64,000 bases of DNA. Origin: Methanomicrobium antiquum (GTDB lineage: Archaea; Halobacteriota; Methanomicrobia; Methanomicrobiales; Methanomicrobiaceae). The DNA lies in NCBI RefSeq assembly GCF_029633915.1, contig NZ_CP091092.1, forward strand, positions 558,001 through 622,000, written 5' to 3'. How positions within the stretch are numbered: the stretch's first letter is position 1; each line of letters begins with the position of its first letter. Shown in pieces: positions 26,950 through 36,661 of the stretch. A program made the translations under genes and the position numbers. The notes beneath the pieces were generated by a model that was given only the letters and a program-made list of their open reading frames with translations, searched no databases and had not been told where the DNA came from.

Positions 26950-26958
26950 GAAAGGCAT

Positions 26959-27504
26959 ATGAAATACACAATACCTTTAGCGATAATAGTTCTGTCAACA
27001 TTCATTGCAGTAATACCCTCTGCCGCCACAGAAGACATTTCAGGAGTGTCATATACAATAACTCCGACAGGGGAAACTGATGAATACAAAATATCAATAG
27101 AAATATCAAATATCACAGCCGGCGGTCTGAGCCTTGAATTTCCCGGAAGCTTTGAAATAACTGACACAAATATCCCAAACGGCCATTATGGAAGCGATGG
27201 TGAAACTCTTATTGTAACTCTGACAGGCGAAAAAGAAATTTATCTTGATGTAGTCTGTCCAAATCTGGCGACAGGCGAAATCCTCGAAACGTGGGAAGAT
27301 CTTTCATCCGGCACAAGGGGAGGAGATGAATTATCTGTTAGTGAATCAGAAAAAGAGCAGGAAACAGACAAAAAAAAGGAAGAAAACAATCAGAATAATA
27401 TAACTCCTAAAGAAAGTCCGTTTGGATTTTCAGGCATTTTTAGTGTCTTCTCTATCATCATCGCAGGACTTTTAATGACTATTTCAAACAGGGAGGATAA
27501 TTGA
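26959..27504 (+). CDS. Small secreted protein with C-terminal membrane anchor
   Basis: A 181-residue protein with a signal peptide (cleavage likely after I-P-S-A-A), a beta-rich domain of about 95 residues, an acidic/Gln/Asn-rich linker and a C-terminal hydrophobic segment beginning S-P-F-G-F-S-G and ending in charged residues. The C-terminus resembles a PGF-CTERM-type sorting tail only loosely. AGGAAAGG precedes the ATG. The stop lies one base before the start of the binding-protein gene, so it belongs to the importer B operon and may bind or hand over the imported ligand. Confidence 0.7.
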   Translation: MKYTIPLAIIVLSTFIAVIPSAATEDISGVSYTITPTGETDEYKISIEISNITAGGLSLEFPGSFEITDTNIPNGHYGSDGETLIVTLTGEKEIYLDVVCPNLATGEILETWEDLSSGTRGGDELSVSESEKEQETDKKKEENNQNNITPKESPFGFSGIFSVFSIIIAGLLMTISNREDN

Positions 27505-27505
27505 A

Positions 27506-28756
27506 ATGGTATATAAAAAGACTGTTTTAATTATTCTCCTTTTTTCAGCCGCAATCCTACTAATAAATCCGGCATATGCAGGTACACAGAGCAATTCAGA
27601 AACTCTGCCTCTCGATAAAAACAATGATCTGATTATAACCTCAGACGAACTTGCGCCTGAAATCCTCTCATACTTAACAGAAAAATATCTCAATGGGAAT
27701 ACAGACATTCAGCCAACAACCGATCTCTCCGATGCAACATATATCTACGCCAACTGGAACGGAAAACCAAAAAATGTTCAGGATTTCAAAGGTCAGGCAG
27801 TAACACTCTACAGGCCGTTTAAAAAAGTGGCTGTTTTAAACGGCGAAACACTTGAAACAATGAGATCGCTTGGATTTGATGAAAGTAAAGTATCAGGTGT
27901 CGGAAAATATACACTTGAAGATAAAGTCTTCTTCCCGGAGTATTCTAATAAAGCAAACATAGGTTCGGTCTGGTCGCCTGATTATGAAAAAATAATCTCC
28001 ATTTCGCCTGATGCAGTATTCATCTACGCAGATTTCATGGAGGACAAATCAGATGAAATCCAGGAGAAAATCCAGTCGATGAATCCGAAAATAAAAATAT
28101 TCAGATTTGATCTCTATAATCCTTCAACCTACCTTGAAGAAACAAGGCTTCTTGCAGGTGTGATTGACAAAGAAAACAATGCAGAAACCCTTACTTATTT
28201 CTATTCCGAGCAGACAGATCTCATAAATTCTGTAATCTCCGGCATTCCAAAAGAGAAGCAAACACAGATTTATTTTGAAAGCTGGGATGACTACAAGAGT
28301 GTTGCAAACGGCTCGGGATACAATGAAAAAATAAACCTTGCAGGCGGAGTAAGCATATTTGAAGATGCAACACCTGAATATCCGGTTGTAAATCCTGAAG
28401 AAATTCTCATTAAAAATCCGGATGTTGTTGTAAAGTTAATAGGGTCAGGAAAACTTGCTTTTGGCGGATATGAGGATTCAGATACTGCAAAAGTAAAAGA
28501 AGTCTATCAGGCCATGACATCCCGCACCGGCTGGCAGAATCTTGACGCTGTAAAAGAAAACCGTGTTCATATTCTCAGTAATGACATTTTTGGAGGACCT
28601 GAATACATACTTGGGACTCTTTACCTTTCAAAATGGCTGTACCCTGATGAATTCAAAAATATTGAACCTGAAGAAATTCACCAGAGATACATATCACAGT
28701 TTCAAAACCTTGACTTTGATGTAAAAAAAGACGGTATTTTTGCTTATCCATTATAA
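27506..28756 (+). CDS. FecB-like substrate-binding protein of importer B, with EF-hand-like loop
   Basis: A 416-residue exported binding protein. Signal peptide residues about 1-26 (ending P-A-Y-A). Residues about 37-48 form a perfect EF-hand-type loop D-K-N-N-D-L-I-I-T-S-D-E (Asp1, Asn3, Asp5, Thr9, Glu12), a dockerin-like element not usual in FecB proteins. The rest has class III binding-protein strands including P-D-A-V-F-I-Y-A-D, N-P-D-V-V-V-K-L-I and E-N-R-V-H-I-L-S. GGAGG precedes the ATG. It precedes the permease, ATPase and CobN genes. Its ligand may be a tetrapyrrole or metal chelate (inference). Confidence 0.85.
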   Translation: MVYKKTVLIILLFSAAILLINPAYAGTQSNSETLPLDKNNDLIITSDELAPEILSYLTEKYLNGNTDIQPTTDLSDATYIYANWNGKPKNVQDFKGQAVTLYRPFKKVAVLNGETLETMRSLGFDESKVSGVGKYTLEDKVFFPEYSNKANIGSVWSPDYEKIISISPDAVFIYADFMEDKSDEIQEKIQSMNPKIKIFRFDLYNPSTYLEETRLLAGVIDKENNAETLTYFYSEQTDLINSVISGIPKEKQTQIYFESWDDYKSVANGSGYNEKINLAGGVSIFEDATPEYPVVNPEEILIKNPDVVVKLIGSGKLAFGGYEDSDTAKVKEVYQAMTSRTGWQNLDAVKENRVHILSNDIFGGPEYILGTLYLSKWLYPDEFKNIEPEEIHQRYISQFQNLDFDVKKDGIFAYPL

Positions 28757-28790
28757 TAACAATAATTTTTGCTTTTAAATGAGGCGACAG

Positions 28791-29882
28791 ATGACACTTG
28801 ATTCAAAAAAATTTCATGCACAGTGCAGGAAAATAAAGGCAAAAAACAGGACATTCTTCATAGGCTTAACCCTTCTTTTAATTCTTTTAACCGGCATCGG
28901 AGTAACTCTCGGCTCAGCAGAAATTTCAATTCTGCAGTCCTATCAGGCGCTTTTTTCCGGACTTTCAGAAAGAGTCTGTGTATTTTTCTTCGGCGCTGAA
29001 CAGGGTTCACAGTCAATGACGGAGATTGTCATCTGGGATATCAGACTTCACCGGGTGTTGTTTGCAATCGCCGCCGGATTCGGGCTTGCAATTGCAGGAA
29101 CAGTTATGCAAGGGATATTGAGAAACCCGCTTGCAAGTCCTTTTACACTTGGAATTTCCTCAGCCGCATCCTGTGGTGCATCGGTTGCGATAATACTTTT
29201 TGGAGGATTTGCACTCCTTTCAGGCAGTATTACAACTATGATTCTTGCATTTTTATTTGCAATGCTTGCGGCATTTGGAATTTACTTAATGGCACGCCAC
29301 AAGGGGCTTTCGTCATCGGCGATGATTTTGGCAGGAATTGCCCTGATGTATCTTTTTTCTGCTGTGACCTCACTTTTACAGTATTTCGGGTCCGCTGATC
29401 AGGCAGCAGCGGTTGTCTACTGGATGTTTGGATCGCTTGACAACACAACATGGTTAAACCTCGGAATAGTCTTTCTTGTTCTTCTAATAATAGTCCCGTA
29501 TCTTCTCCTGAAGGCATGGGATTTAAACGCACTTTCTGAAGGATCTGAAGTTGCAAAATCAATAGGTGTCCCGGTTGAGCGTGAAATGACAATTTTCATG
29601 TTTATTGCATCACTGATAACTGCTGTTATAATCTCATTTACCGGAACTATCGGTTTTATAGGGCTTGTTGCACCGCATATTGCAAGAATGGTTACAGGAA
29701 GCGACAATCGGATATTAATTCCGGCATCAGGATTTATGGGCGCTGCAATCCTTCTTGGTGCTGACTGTTTAAGCAGAACAATAATATATCCTTCTGTAAT
29801 TCCGGTTGGAATCATGACTGCTTTCCTTGGTGTTCCGTTCTTTTTGTATTTATTCCTAAGAAGAGGTGATACGGGATGGTAG
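28791..29882 (+). CDS. FecCD/BtuC-type ABC transporter permease of importer B
   Basis: A 363-residue polytopic protein of the FecCD family, with L-R-N-P-L-A-S-P-F-T-L-G-I-S-S-A-A and G-F-I-G-L-V-A-P-H-I-A-R-M segments and about ten spans. The ATG at 28791 is preferred because GAGG sits six bases upstream; an in-frame ATG at 28779 is inside that site. It overlaps the ATPase gene by seven bases. It is clearly related to but distinct from the permease of importer A. Confidence 0.9.
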   Translation: MTLDSKKFHAQCRKIKAKNRTFFIGLTLLLILLTGIGVTLGSAEISILQSYQALFSGLSERVCVFFFGAEQGSQSMTEIVIWDIRLHRVLFAIAAGFGLAIAGTVMQGILRNPLASPFTLGISSAASCGASVAIILFGGFALLSGSITTMILAFLFAMLAAFGIYLMARHKGLSSSAMILAGIALMYLFSAVTSLLQYFGSADQAAAVVYWMFGSLDNTTWLNLGIVFLVLLIIVPYLLLKAWDLNALSEGSEVAKSIGVPVEREMTIFMFIASLITAVIISFTGTIGFIGLVAPHIARMVTGSDNRILIPASGFMGAAILLGADCLSRTIIYPSVIPVGIMTAFLGVPFFLYLFLRRGDTGW

Positions 29883-30670
29883 CAGTAAAAGTTAGCGGTC
29901 TTTCCTATGCTTACCGGCAAAAGGACGTTTTTTCAGATGTTTCTTTTGAAGCAGAGGAAGGAAAAGTGCTGGGGCTTGTCGGCCCGAACGGATGTGGGAA
30001 GACCACACTTATCAAGTGCATTGACGGGATTTTAGATCCAAAGGGAACGGTTGAAATCTTTGGCACTGACTCAAAATCTCTTGACAGAACAGAGATTGCA
30101 AAAAAAATTGCATATGTTCCGCAGAGTGTTCCGGACGGACTTTCATCCTATGTATATGAAACTGTTCTGATGGGAAGACGGCCGTATCTTAACTGGAATG
30201 TAAAGCCTGAAGATGAAGAGAAGGTCTTTTCGGCAATGAAACTTTTAGGAGTTGAGGATTTTGCATTCAGAAAGACAAACGAACTTTCAGGCGGCGAACG
30301 CCAGCGTGTTATGATTGCAAGGGCGGTTGTGCAGGAAACTCCTGTAATTCTCATGGATGAGCCGACAAGCAGTCTTGACATAAGGCACCAGATGGAAGTC
30401 ATGGAGAACATGCGTCTTTTGGCAAAAGAGAAGAACACTGCCGTTATTGTCTCACTGCATGATCTAAATCTTGCCGCAGGTTACTGCGATACGATGGTTA
30501 TGTTAAAGAAAGGAAAAATTCACAGCTGCGGACCGCCCGTCGAGGTTTTAAACAGCGAAACGATTAGAAGCGTTTACGAGGTTGATGCTTCAATAAACCG
30601 GGAAAATGAAAGACCATATATAATACCTTTAAGACCGGCAGAAAATTCAGCGGAGACACAAAATGGTTAA
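29876..30670 (+). CDS. FecE/BtuD-type ABC transporter ATPase of importer B
   Basis: A 264-residue ATPase of normal length. Walker A is G-P-N-G-C-G-K-T-T, the signature is L-S-G-G-E-R-Q-R-V-M-I-A, Walker B is V-I-L-M-D-E-P-T-S-S-L-D and the H-loop is S-L-H-D-L-N. Unlike the importer A ATPase it lacks the long C-terminal tail. It overlaps the permease by seven bases and CobN by eight, which couples import to the chelatase. It energises transport across the membrane. Confidence 0.92.
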   Translation: MVAVKVSGLSYAYRQKDVFSDVSFEAEEGKVLGLVGPNGCGKTTLIKCIDGILDPKGTVEIFGTDSKSLDRTEIAKKIAYVPQSVPDGLSSYVYETVLMGRRPYLNWNVKPEDEEKVFSAMKLLGVEDFAFRKTNELSGGERQRVMIARAVVQETPVILMDEPTSSLDIRHQMEVMENMRLLAKEKNTAVIVSLHDLNLAAGYCDTMVMLKKGKIHSCGPPVEVLNSETIRSVYEVDASINRENERPYIIPLRPAENSAETQNG

Positions 30671-33600
30671 AATATCAGTAATATCATGGGGAAGCGAAAT
30701 CTCAGTAATCAGGCATGCGGCAAAAAAATTGGGTTTTGAGCTTTCAGACTGGAATGTATACGATTTAAAAGAGAATGAAAGTTTAGTATCCGGATGTATA
30801 AACTCATTTTCTGACTCGGATTTTGTTCTAATCCACCCGTCACATGACTCATACTGGGATGAGATAATAGACGGATTTCCAAAGGAGATGCCTGTTGTAT
30901 CATACGGTTTTTCAGATATGTTTTGGTCGGCATCAACCGTTCCTTTATCAGTTGTATCAGCCGTAAGCGCCTATTTCCTTTATGGCGGTCTTGAAAATAT
31001 CTGCAATATGCTTGCATTCTGTGCATCAAAAATCCTTGGCCTTGATTACCACTATTTAGAACCATCCGTTACACGATGGGAGGGAATCTATCACCCTGAT
31101 ATTCCTTTTGTCCTTGACAGCCCCGGGCAGTATTTCGATTACCGGGGAGTCATATCAGAATATAATGTCGGAATTTTATTCCCGCGAACGCAGTGGATAT
31201 GCGGGGACTTAAAGGCAATAGATGCGTTTGTAAGGAGAATTGAAAAGTTTGCAAACACTGTATGCGTCTTCTGCTTTTCAAACGGCGATGAAGAATTGGG
31301 AGCATTGTCAAGTGAGGAATGCCTTAAAAAATACATGCCGGATAATCTGGATGCATTAATTGACCTTCGGTCATTTGTCCAGAGCAAAGACCGTGAATCA
31401 TTAATAAAACACTTAAAAAAGCTTGATGTGCCTGTTTTCCATCCTCTTACAATGTATCACAGCTCAATTGACGACTGGAAAGCGTCTGAATTTGGAATGA
31501 CAGGCTCTGAAACCGGATGGACAGTAGCTCTTCCTGAGTTTCAGGGCTTAACAGAGATGATACCATTTTCTTTTGCTGAAAAGGAGTCTGTATCCGGCGT
31601 TGAAACAAGCCTGCACGTTCCGCATGAAGAAAGAATGAACAAAATTGCTGAGAGAATAAAGAGATGGATTCTACTTTCAAAAAAGAAAAATTCAGAGAGA
31701 AAAATAGTCTTTATTCTTCATAATAAACCCTGTGCATCTGTTGAGGGAACAGTGGGTTCAGGTGCCAACCTTGACACTCTTGAGAGCGTCTCTGAAATTT
31801 TAAAAGCCATGAAAGAGAGGGGCTACAATGTAAACCCACCTGAATCAGGAGAAGCTCTCATAAATGAAATAATGTCTAAAAAAGCTGTATCGGAGTTTAG
31901 GTGGACATCAGTTGAGGAAATTGTACAAAAAGGAGGAGCACTTACTCTCATAAAAGCAGATGACTACAAAGAGTGGTTTTCAACACTTCCGGAAAAGGTA
32001 AAGATTCAGGTTTCGGGATGTTGGGGAAAACCTCCTGGAGAGGAGATTGACGGTGTACCGCCGGCAATGCTCTATAAAGGGGACATTGTCGTAACAGGCA
32101 TTTCTTTTGGAAACGCACTTGTCTGTGTCCAGCCAAAAAGAGGATGCTCTGGTGCAAGATGCGACGGGAAAGCCTGCAAAATCCTTCATGATGCAAAAAC
32201 ACCTCCTACTCACCAGTACCTTGCAACATACCATTACTTTGACGAAACTTATGGCGCCGATGCGATAGTGCATGTTGGAACCCATGGAAACCTTGAATTC
32301 CTGCCCGGAAAAGGCGTTGGACTTTCAGATTCCTGCTATCCTGATATAGCCATTGGAAGCATGCCGCATCTTTACATATACAACTCTGACAATCCGCCTG
32401 AAGGAACGACTGCAAAGAGGCGTTCATATGCAACACTTATCGATCACATGCAGACTGTTATGGCAACATCGGAGCTTTACGGGAATTTAAAGGAACTTGA
32501 AGAGCAGATTGCCGAATACAAACGGGCAGTTTCAACCGACAAAGCACGTGCACATGCACTTACTCATACTATTGAAGAGTTACTGGAGGAGACCGGCATT
32601 TCTTATTCTATAAACCTAAAAGGTCTGAAGTATATTGAGGCAGGATTTGATGAGATTATTGAGGCCGCCCATAAGGTCGTAACACAAACATATGAAACAA
32701 AAATTCCAAAGGGAATGCATATCTTCGGAAGAAAACCGGAAGGTGAAGACAGGGCCGATATGATATACTCGGTTCTTTGTTATGAGGGGATTTTGAATGA
32801 TTTTACATCTGAAATTTCAGGAAATACTTCACCTGAATCTGATATCGAAAAGTTAAGGGAAGAAGAAATCCTTTCAAAAGAAATAATCCTGGCAATAGTA
32901 AACAAAACAGACCCCTATGAAACAATCAAATCCGCAATCGGAAAAGAATTTACATCTGAACAGAAAAAACACGCCGATGAGATATTTGGAATAATTAACT
33001 CAATAAATGAAAGAATAGAAGATTCTGATGAAATTAAAAGTTTTCTCCATGGCTTTGACGGTAAATACGTCGAACCAGGGCCATCCGGCCTTATTACACG
33101 TGGAAATCCTGAGATAATGCCTACCGGAAGAAATTTTTATTCGCTAGACCCCAACAAAGTTCCAACAAAGGCGGCATGGAGAATTGGAAACAGGCTTGCA
33201 GATGAAGTTTTAGGTAAATATCTGGAAGAGAATGGGAAATATCCGGAAAACATTGCTTTTTACTGGGTATCAACAGACATCATGTGGGGAGATGGTGAGG
33301 TATTCTCCCAGATGCTCAAATTAATTGGTGTTGAACCTGTATGGAAGTCCGGAAAGGTGAAGTCATTCCGGGTAATTCCCGCTGATGAACTTGGAAGGCC
33401 AAGAATAGATATTACTGTTAAGATCGGCGGAATCATGCGTGATAATTTTTACAACTGCATTGAATTTTTAGATGAAGCTGTAAAGGCTGTATCAGAACTT
33501 GATGAGCCCCCTGAGATAAATTTCCTAAGGAAACATTTCCTGCAAACCGGAAACAGCGAAAGAATATTTGGAAACCGTCCGGGAACTTATGGAAACGGTG

Positions 33601-34367
33601 TGAATCTTGCAGTTTATGCATCGGCGTGGAAAGATGAGGCTGATATCGCCGATGTTTTTTTGGAATGGAACAGTTATTCATACGGAAAAGGAAAGGAGAA
33701 TTTTGGAGTTTCCGCAAAGGAAAAAATGACTGCGCAGCTAAAATCAGTAAGCCTGACGTTTAATGTCGCTATGACAGATGAATATGATCTCCTTGGGTGC
33801 TGTTGCTATTTCGGAGCACACGGCGGACTTACAATTGCGGCAAGAACAGTTAGCCAAAACGAAATCCCTGTCTATTACGGGGATACAAGAAGTAGGGATA
33901 CAGTTGAGGTCAGAACAATTGCTGATGAGATAAGACGTGTTGTAAGGACAAAACTTCTCAACCCAAAGTGGATAGACGGGATGAAAAAGCACGGCTACAA
34001 AGGTGCTGAGGACATCTCAAAAAGAATCACCCATGTTTACGGATGGGAGGCGACAACAGGAGAGGTTGACGACTCAATATTTGATAGCATCGCAGAAACT
34101 TTTGTCTTAAATGAGGAGAACAGAAAATTCTTCTCCGAGAAAAACCCGTGGGCTCTTGAAGAGATAGGAAGACGCCTTTTAGAAGCGAATGCACGGGAAC
34201 TCTGGGAAGCAGATCCGGATTTGATTGAAAAACTAAAAGAGGCTTACATGGATATTGAGGGTGACATGGAAGATAGAAGGGGTGAGTCGCAGGGTGACAT
34301 TCAGGGCGGATCGATTGATGTTTTTACATTGAAAGAGATTGCGGCAAACAGGCATAACCGTGCATAA
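30663..34367 (+). CDS. cobN: CobN/BchH-type metal chelatase large subunit
   Basis: A 1,234-residue protein, normal length for the CobN/ChlH family. The clearest signature is A-I-V-H-V-G-T-H-G-N-L-E-F-L-P-G-K-G-V-G-L near residue 540, preceded by a Cys-containing segment (G-C-S-G-A-R-C-D-G-K-A-C, about 495-506) that archaeal members share. A second landmark is P-T-G-R-N-F-Y-S-L-D-P near residue 825. The family binds a tetrapyrrole and inserts cobalt or magnesium with ATP from I and D subunits. It is the last gene of importer B's overlapping operon and is followed after 124 bases by a fused ChlI-ChlD gene. Methanogens normally make cobamides with small chelatases, so its metal and substrate are open. 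Confidence 0.9.
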   Translation: MVKISVISWGSEISVIRHAAKKLGFELSDWNVYDLKENESLVSGCINSFSDSDFVLIHPSHDSYWDEIIDGFPKEMPVVSYGFSDMFWSASTVPLSVVSAVSAYFLYGGLENICNMLAFCASKILGLDYHYLEPSVTRWEGIYHPDIPFVLDSPGQYFDYRGVISEYNVGILFPRTQWICGDLKAIDAFVRRIEKFANTVCVFCFSNGDEELGALSSEECLKKYMPDNLDALIDLRSFVQSKDRESLIKHLKKLDVPVFHPLTMYHSSIDDWKASEFGMTGSETGWTVALPEFQGLTEMIPFSFAEKESVSGVETSLHVPHEERMNKIAERIKRWILLSKKKNSERKIVFILHNKPCASVEGTVGSGANLDTLESVSEILKAMKERGYNVNPPESGEALINEIMSKKAVSEFRWTSVEEIVQKGGALTLIKADDYKEWFSTLPEKVKIQVSGCWGKPPGEEIDGVPPAMLYKGDIVVTGISFGNALVCVQPKRGCSGARCDGKACKILHDAKTPPTHQYLATYHYFDETYGADAIVHVGTHGNLEFLPGKGVGLSDSCYPDIAIGSMPHLYIYNSDNPPEGTTAKRRSYATLIDHMQTVMATSELYGNLKELEEQIAEYKRAVSTDKARAHALTHTIEELLEETGISYSINLKGLKYIEAGFDEIIEAAHKVVTQTYETKIPKGMHIFGRKPEGEDRADMIYSVLCYEGILNDFTSEISGNTSPESDIEKLREEEILSKEIILAIVNKTDPYETIKSAIGKEFTSEQKKHADEIFGIINSINERIEDSDEIKSFLHGFDGKYVEPGPSGLITRGNPEIMPTGRNFYSLDPNKVPTKAAWRIGNRLADEVLGKYLEENGKYPENIAFYWVSTDIMWGDGEVFSQMLKLIGVEPVWKSGKVKSFRVIPADELGRPRIDITVKIGGIMRDNFYNCIEFLDEAVKAVSELDEPPEINFLRKHFLQTGNSERIFGNRPGTYGNGVNLAVYASAWKDEADIADVFLEWNSYSYGKGKENFGVSAKEKMTAQLKSVSLTFNVAMTDEYDLLGCCCYFGAHGGLTIAARTVSQNEIPVYYGDTRSRDTVEVRTIADEIRRVVRTKLLNPKWIDGMKKHGYKGAEDISKRITHVYGWEATTGEVDDSIFDSIAETFVLNEENRKFFSEKNPWALEEIGRRLLEANARELWEADPDLIEKLKEAYMDIEGDMEDRRGESQGDIQGGSIDVFTLKEIAANRHNRA

Positions 34368-34491
34368 CCAGATTACAATGCACGAATATTACTAATGCCC
34401 CTAAATTGTAATACTTTTTTTTAAATTCAGATTATAATAGTAATAATAAAAAATAAAAACTTAATACGTCAATACCTCATATGATAATATA

Positions 34492-36549
34492 ATGGAATCA
34501 TCATCCCGGAGAAACATTTTACCGTTCACAGCCATCGTCGGACAGGAAAGGATGAAAACAGCACTTCTCTTAAATGCCGTCAATCCAAGAATCGGCGGAG
34601 TATTAATAAGAGGCGATAAGGGAACAGCCAAATCAACAGCCGTTCGTGCACTTGCTGAAGTTCTGCCGGAGATTAATGTATCGGTCAACTGTCCGTTCAA
34701 CTGCAACCCCGACAATGAAAAGGAGATGTGCTACTTCTGCCGGGAAAAATCTGAAAAGCCAAAATCATACAGGCGAAAGGTAAGAGTTGTTGACCTTCCG
34801 CTTGGTGCAACAGAAGACAGGCTTTCCGGCACAATTGACATTGAAAAGGCGATAAAGGAAGGCAAAAAGGTAATTGAGCCGGGTATACTTGCCGATGTCA
34901 ACAGGGGAATACTCTATGTTGATGAGATTAATCTGCTTGATGATCATATCGCGGATATTCTTCTTGATTCCGCTGCAATGGGGGTAAATGTCATTGAAAG
35001 AGAAGGAATCTCACTGTCGCACCCGGCAGTCTTCATTCTTATCGGAACAATGAACCCCGAAGAAGGCGAACTTCGCCCCCAGCTTCTGGACAGATTCGGC
35101 CTTCAGGTATCTGTTGAGGGAATAAAGGACATTGATTCAAGAATAGAAATAGTAAGGACAGCAGAAAATTTTGAGAAAAATCCTGAAGAATTTATTAAAA
35201 AATGCTGTACCGGACAGGATGAACTCAGAAATAAAATAGAGGCTGCCGCAAAGATATTGCCCCTTGTTGAGATTACAGATTCACAGATCAGAAAGATTGC
35301 AGAAGTCTGCATAAATGCCGGAATTACAACACACCGCGCCGAGATTACGGTCATGAGAACAGCAAAGACAATTGCGGCGCTAAAGGGGCAAAAAAATGTT
35401 GAAACAGAAGATATAAAAGAAGCAATACAGCTTGCCCTTCCCCACAGGATGCGGAAAAAACCTTTTGAAGAGCCTGAACTTGATGAGGATATGCTAAACG
35501 ATATCTTAGACGAGCCGGATGACAAAAATGAAAAGTCGCCCGGTGAGAAAAATCAATCAAACCAGCCTGAAGAGAGAAAAAATCCGCAAAGAAACGAAGA
35601 GCCTCATTCCACAGGCGATCCTGAAAAAAACAGTGATAATTCCAAAGACAGAGAAAAAGAGGATTCATCCGAAGTCACGTATGCCGTTGGAAAGCCTGTC
35701 GATATATCAAAGATTAATGATGAAATACACAAAGACAGGATGAAAAGAAAAAATGCAAGCGGGAAAAGGGTTGAATCAGGGGTGTCTGGTAAAAGAGGGC
35801 ATTACAGGGGATTTGACATTTCAAAAGAGCCTAATGATATTGCGTTTGACGCAACAATCAGGGCAGCAGCACCGTTTCAAAATCAGAGGGAGAAAGAAGG
35901 GCTTGCAGTTTCACTTAAAAAATATGATTTGAGGGAGAAGAGAAGAGCTGGAAAAATTTCAACAGCCTGCATGTTTGTCGTCGATGCAAGCGGTTCGATG
36001 GGTGCAAAGAAGAGAATGGAAAGCACAAAAGGTGCAATTTTATCAATGCTTAATAATTCCTACCAGAAACGCGACAGAGTAGGTCTCGTTGCATTTAAAG
36101 GTGACAGGGCTGAAGTTCTCCTTCCGCTGTGCTCAAGTGTTGACCTGGCAAAGAAATGCTTAGAAGAGCTTCCAACAGGAGGAAGGACTCCTCTCTCCGC
36201 CGGACTTATGAGAGGACTGGAGGCATTAATGCAGGAGAAGAAGAAAAACGGCGATGTTATTCCACTTCTTGTGTGCATATCCGATGGAAGATCAAACTCC
36301 TCTCTTTCGGGAAATATAAAACAGGAGCTCTTGGCAGTTTCACAGGAAATTTTCAGGAACAATATTCATACCGTATTAATAGATACTGAGGATTTATCAG
36401 GCGGATTCTTAAAAATGCAGCTTGGCTACTGTAAAATGATTGCAGAGCACTCGCAGGGAAGCTATTATTCACTTGATGAATTAAATCAGGAAAATATTTC
36501 AGAAATTGCATCAAAAGAGATGGATTTCTGCGGTGAACTTTTAAACTAA
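34492..36549 (+). CDS. Fused ChlI-ChlD chelatase subunit (putative cobaltochelatase type)
   Basis: A 685-residue protein. The AAA+ domain (residues about 8-330) has [22 protein letters not shown] and [17 protein letters not shown], plus the four-Cys insertion (C-P-F-N-C and C-Y-F-C at about 63-84). An acidic, Asn/Lys-rich linker (about 340-410) leads to a VWA domain with V-D-A-S-G-S-M-G and T-P-L-S-A-G. It matches the fused cobaltochelatase subunit type that accompanies CobN in archaea. With the separate I and D genes at 20568-23527 the window holds two motor sets for one visible large subunit. No clear ribosome binding site precedes the ATG, so the mRNA may be leaderless. Confidence 0.9.
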   Translation: MESSSRRNILPFTAIVGQERMKTALLLNAVNPRIGGVLIRGDKGTAKSTAVRALAEVLPEINVSVNCPFNCNPDNEKEMCYFCREKSEKPKSYRRKVRVVDLPLGATEDRLSGTIDIEKAIKEGKKVIEPGILADVNRGILYVDEINLLDDHIADILLDSAAMGVNVIEREGISLSHPAVFILIGTMNPEEGELRPQLLDRFGLQVSVEGIKDIDSRIEIVRTAENFEKNPEEFIKKCCTGQDELRNKIEAAAKILPLVEITDSQIRKIAEVCINAGITTHRAEITVMRTAKTIAALKGQKNVETEDIKEAIQLALPHRMRKKPFEEPELDEDMLNDILDEPDDKNEKSPGEKNQSNQPEERKNPQRNEEPHSTGDPEKNSDNSKDREKEDSSEVTYAVGKPVDISKINDEIHKDRMKRKNASGKRVESGVSGKRGHYRGFDISKEPNDIAFDATIRAAAPFQNQREKEGLAVSLKKYDLREKRRAGKISTACMFVVDASGSMGAKKRMESTKGAILSMLNNSYQKRDRVGLVAFKGDRAEVLLPLCSSVDLAKKCLEELPTGGRTPLSAGLMRGLEALMQEKKKNGDVIPLLVCISDGRSNSSLSGNIKQELLAVSQEIFRNNIHTVLIDTEDLSGGFLKMQLGYCKMIAEHSQGSYYSLDELNQENISEIASKEMDFCGELLN

Positions 36550-36557
36550 AGTTTTTT

Positions 36558-36600
36558 TAAAAAACGTTCATGAAACAAATTTTCATGCACTGTTTCATGA
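36558..36600 (-). repeat. Interspersed intergenic repeat, copy 2 (partial)
   Basis: It has the A-A-C-G-T-T-CATGAAA half, then TTTTCATGCACTGTTTCATG, as in copy 3, but lacks the outer GTTAC palindrome. It lies in the convergent gap after the fused chelatase gene. Confidence 0.65.
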
Positions 36601-36661
36601 AAATTAGAATTTGATTTTCAGGGTAAAATATTCTGTTTTTCACAGTTTTTTGCTACCCGTG

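Noticed and set aside
29236-29920. Minus-strand frames opposite importer B permease
   Set aside because: They are antisense to a clear FecCD gene, with amino acid composition typical of shadow frames.
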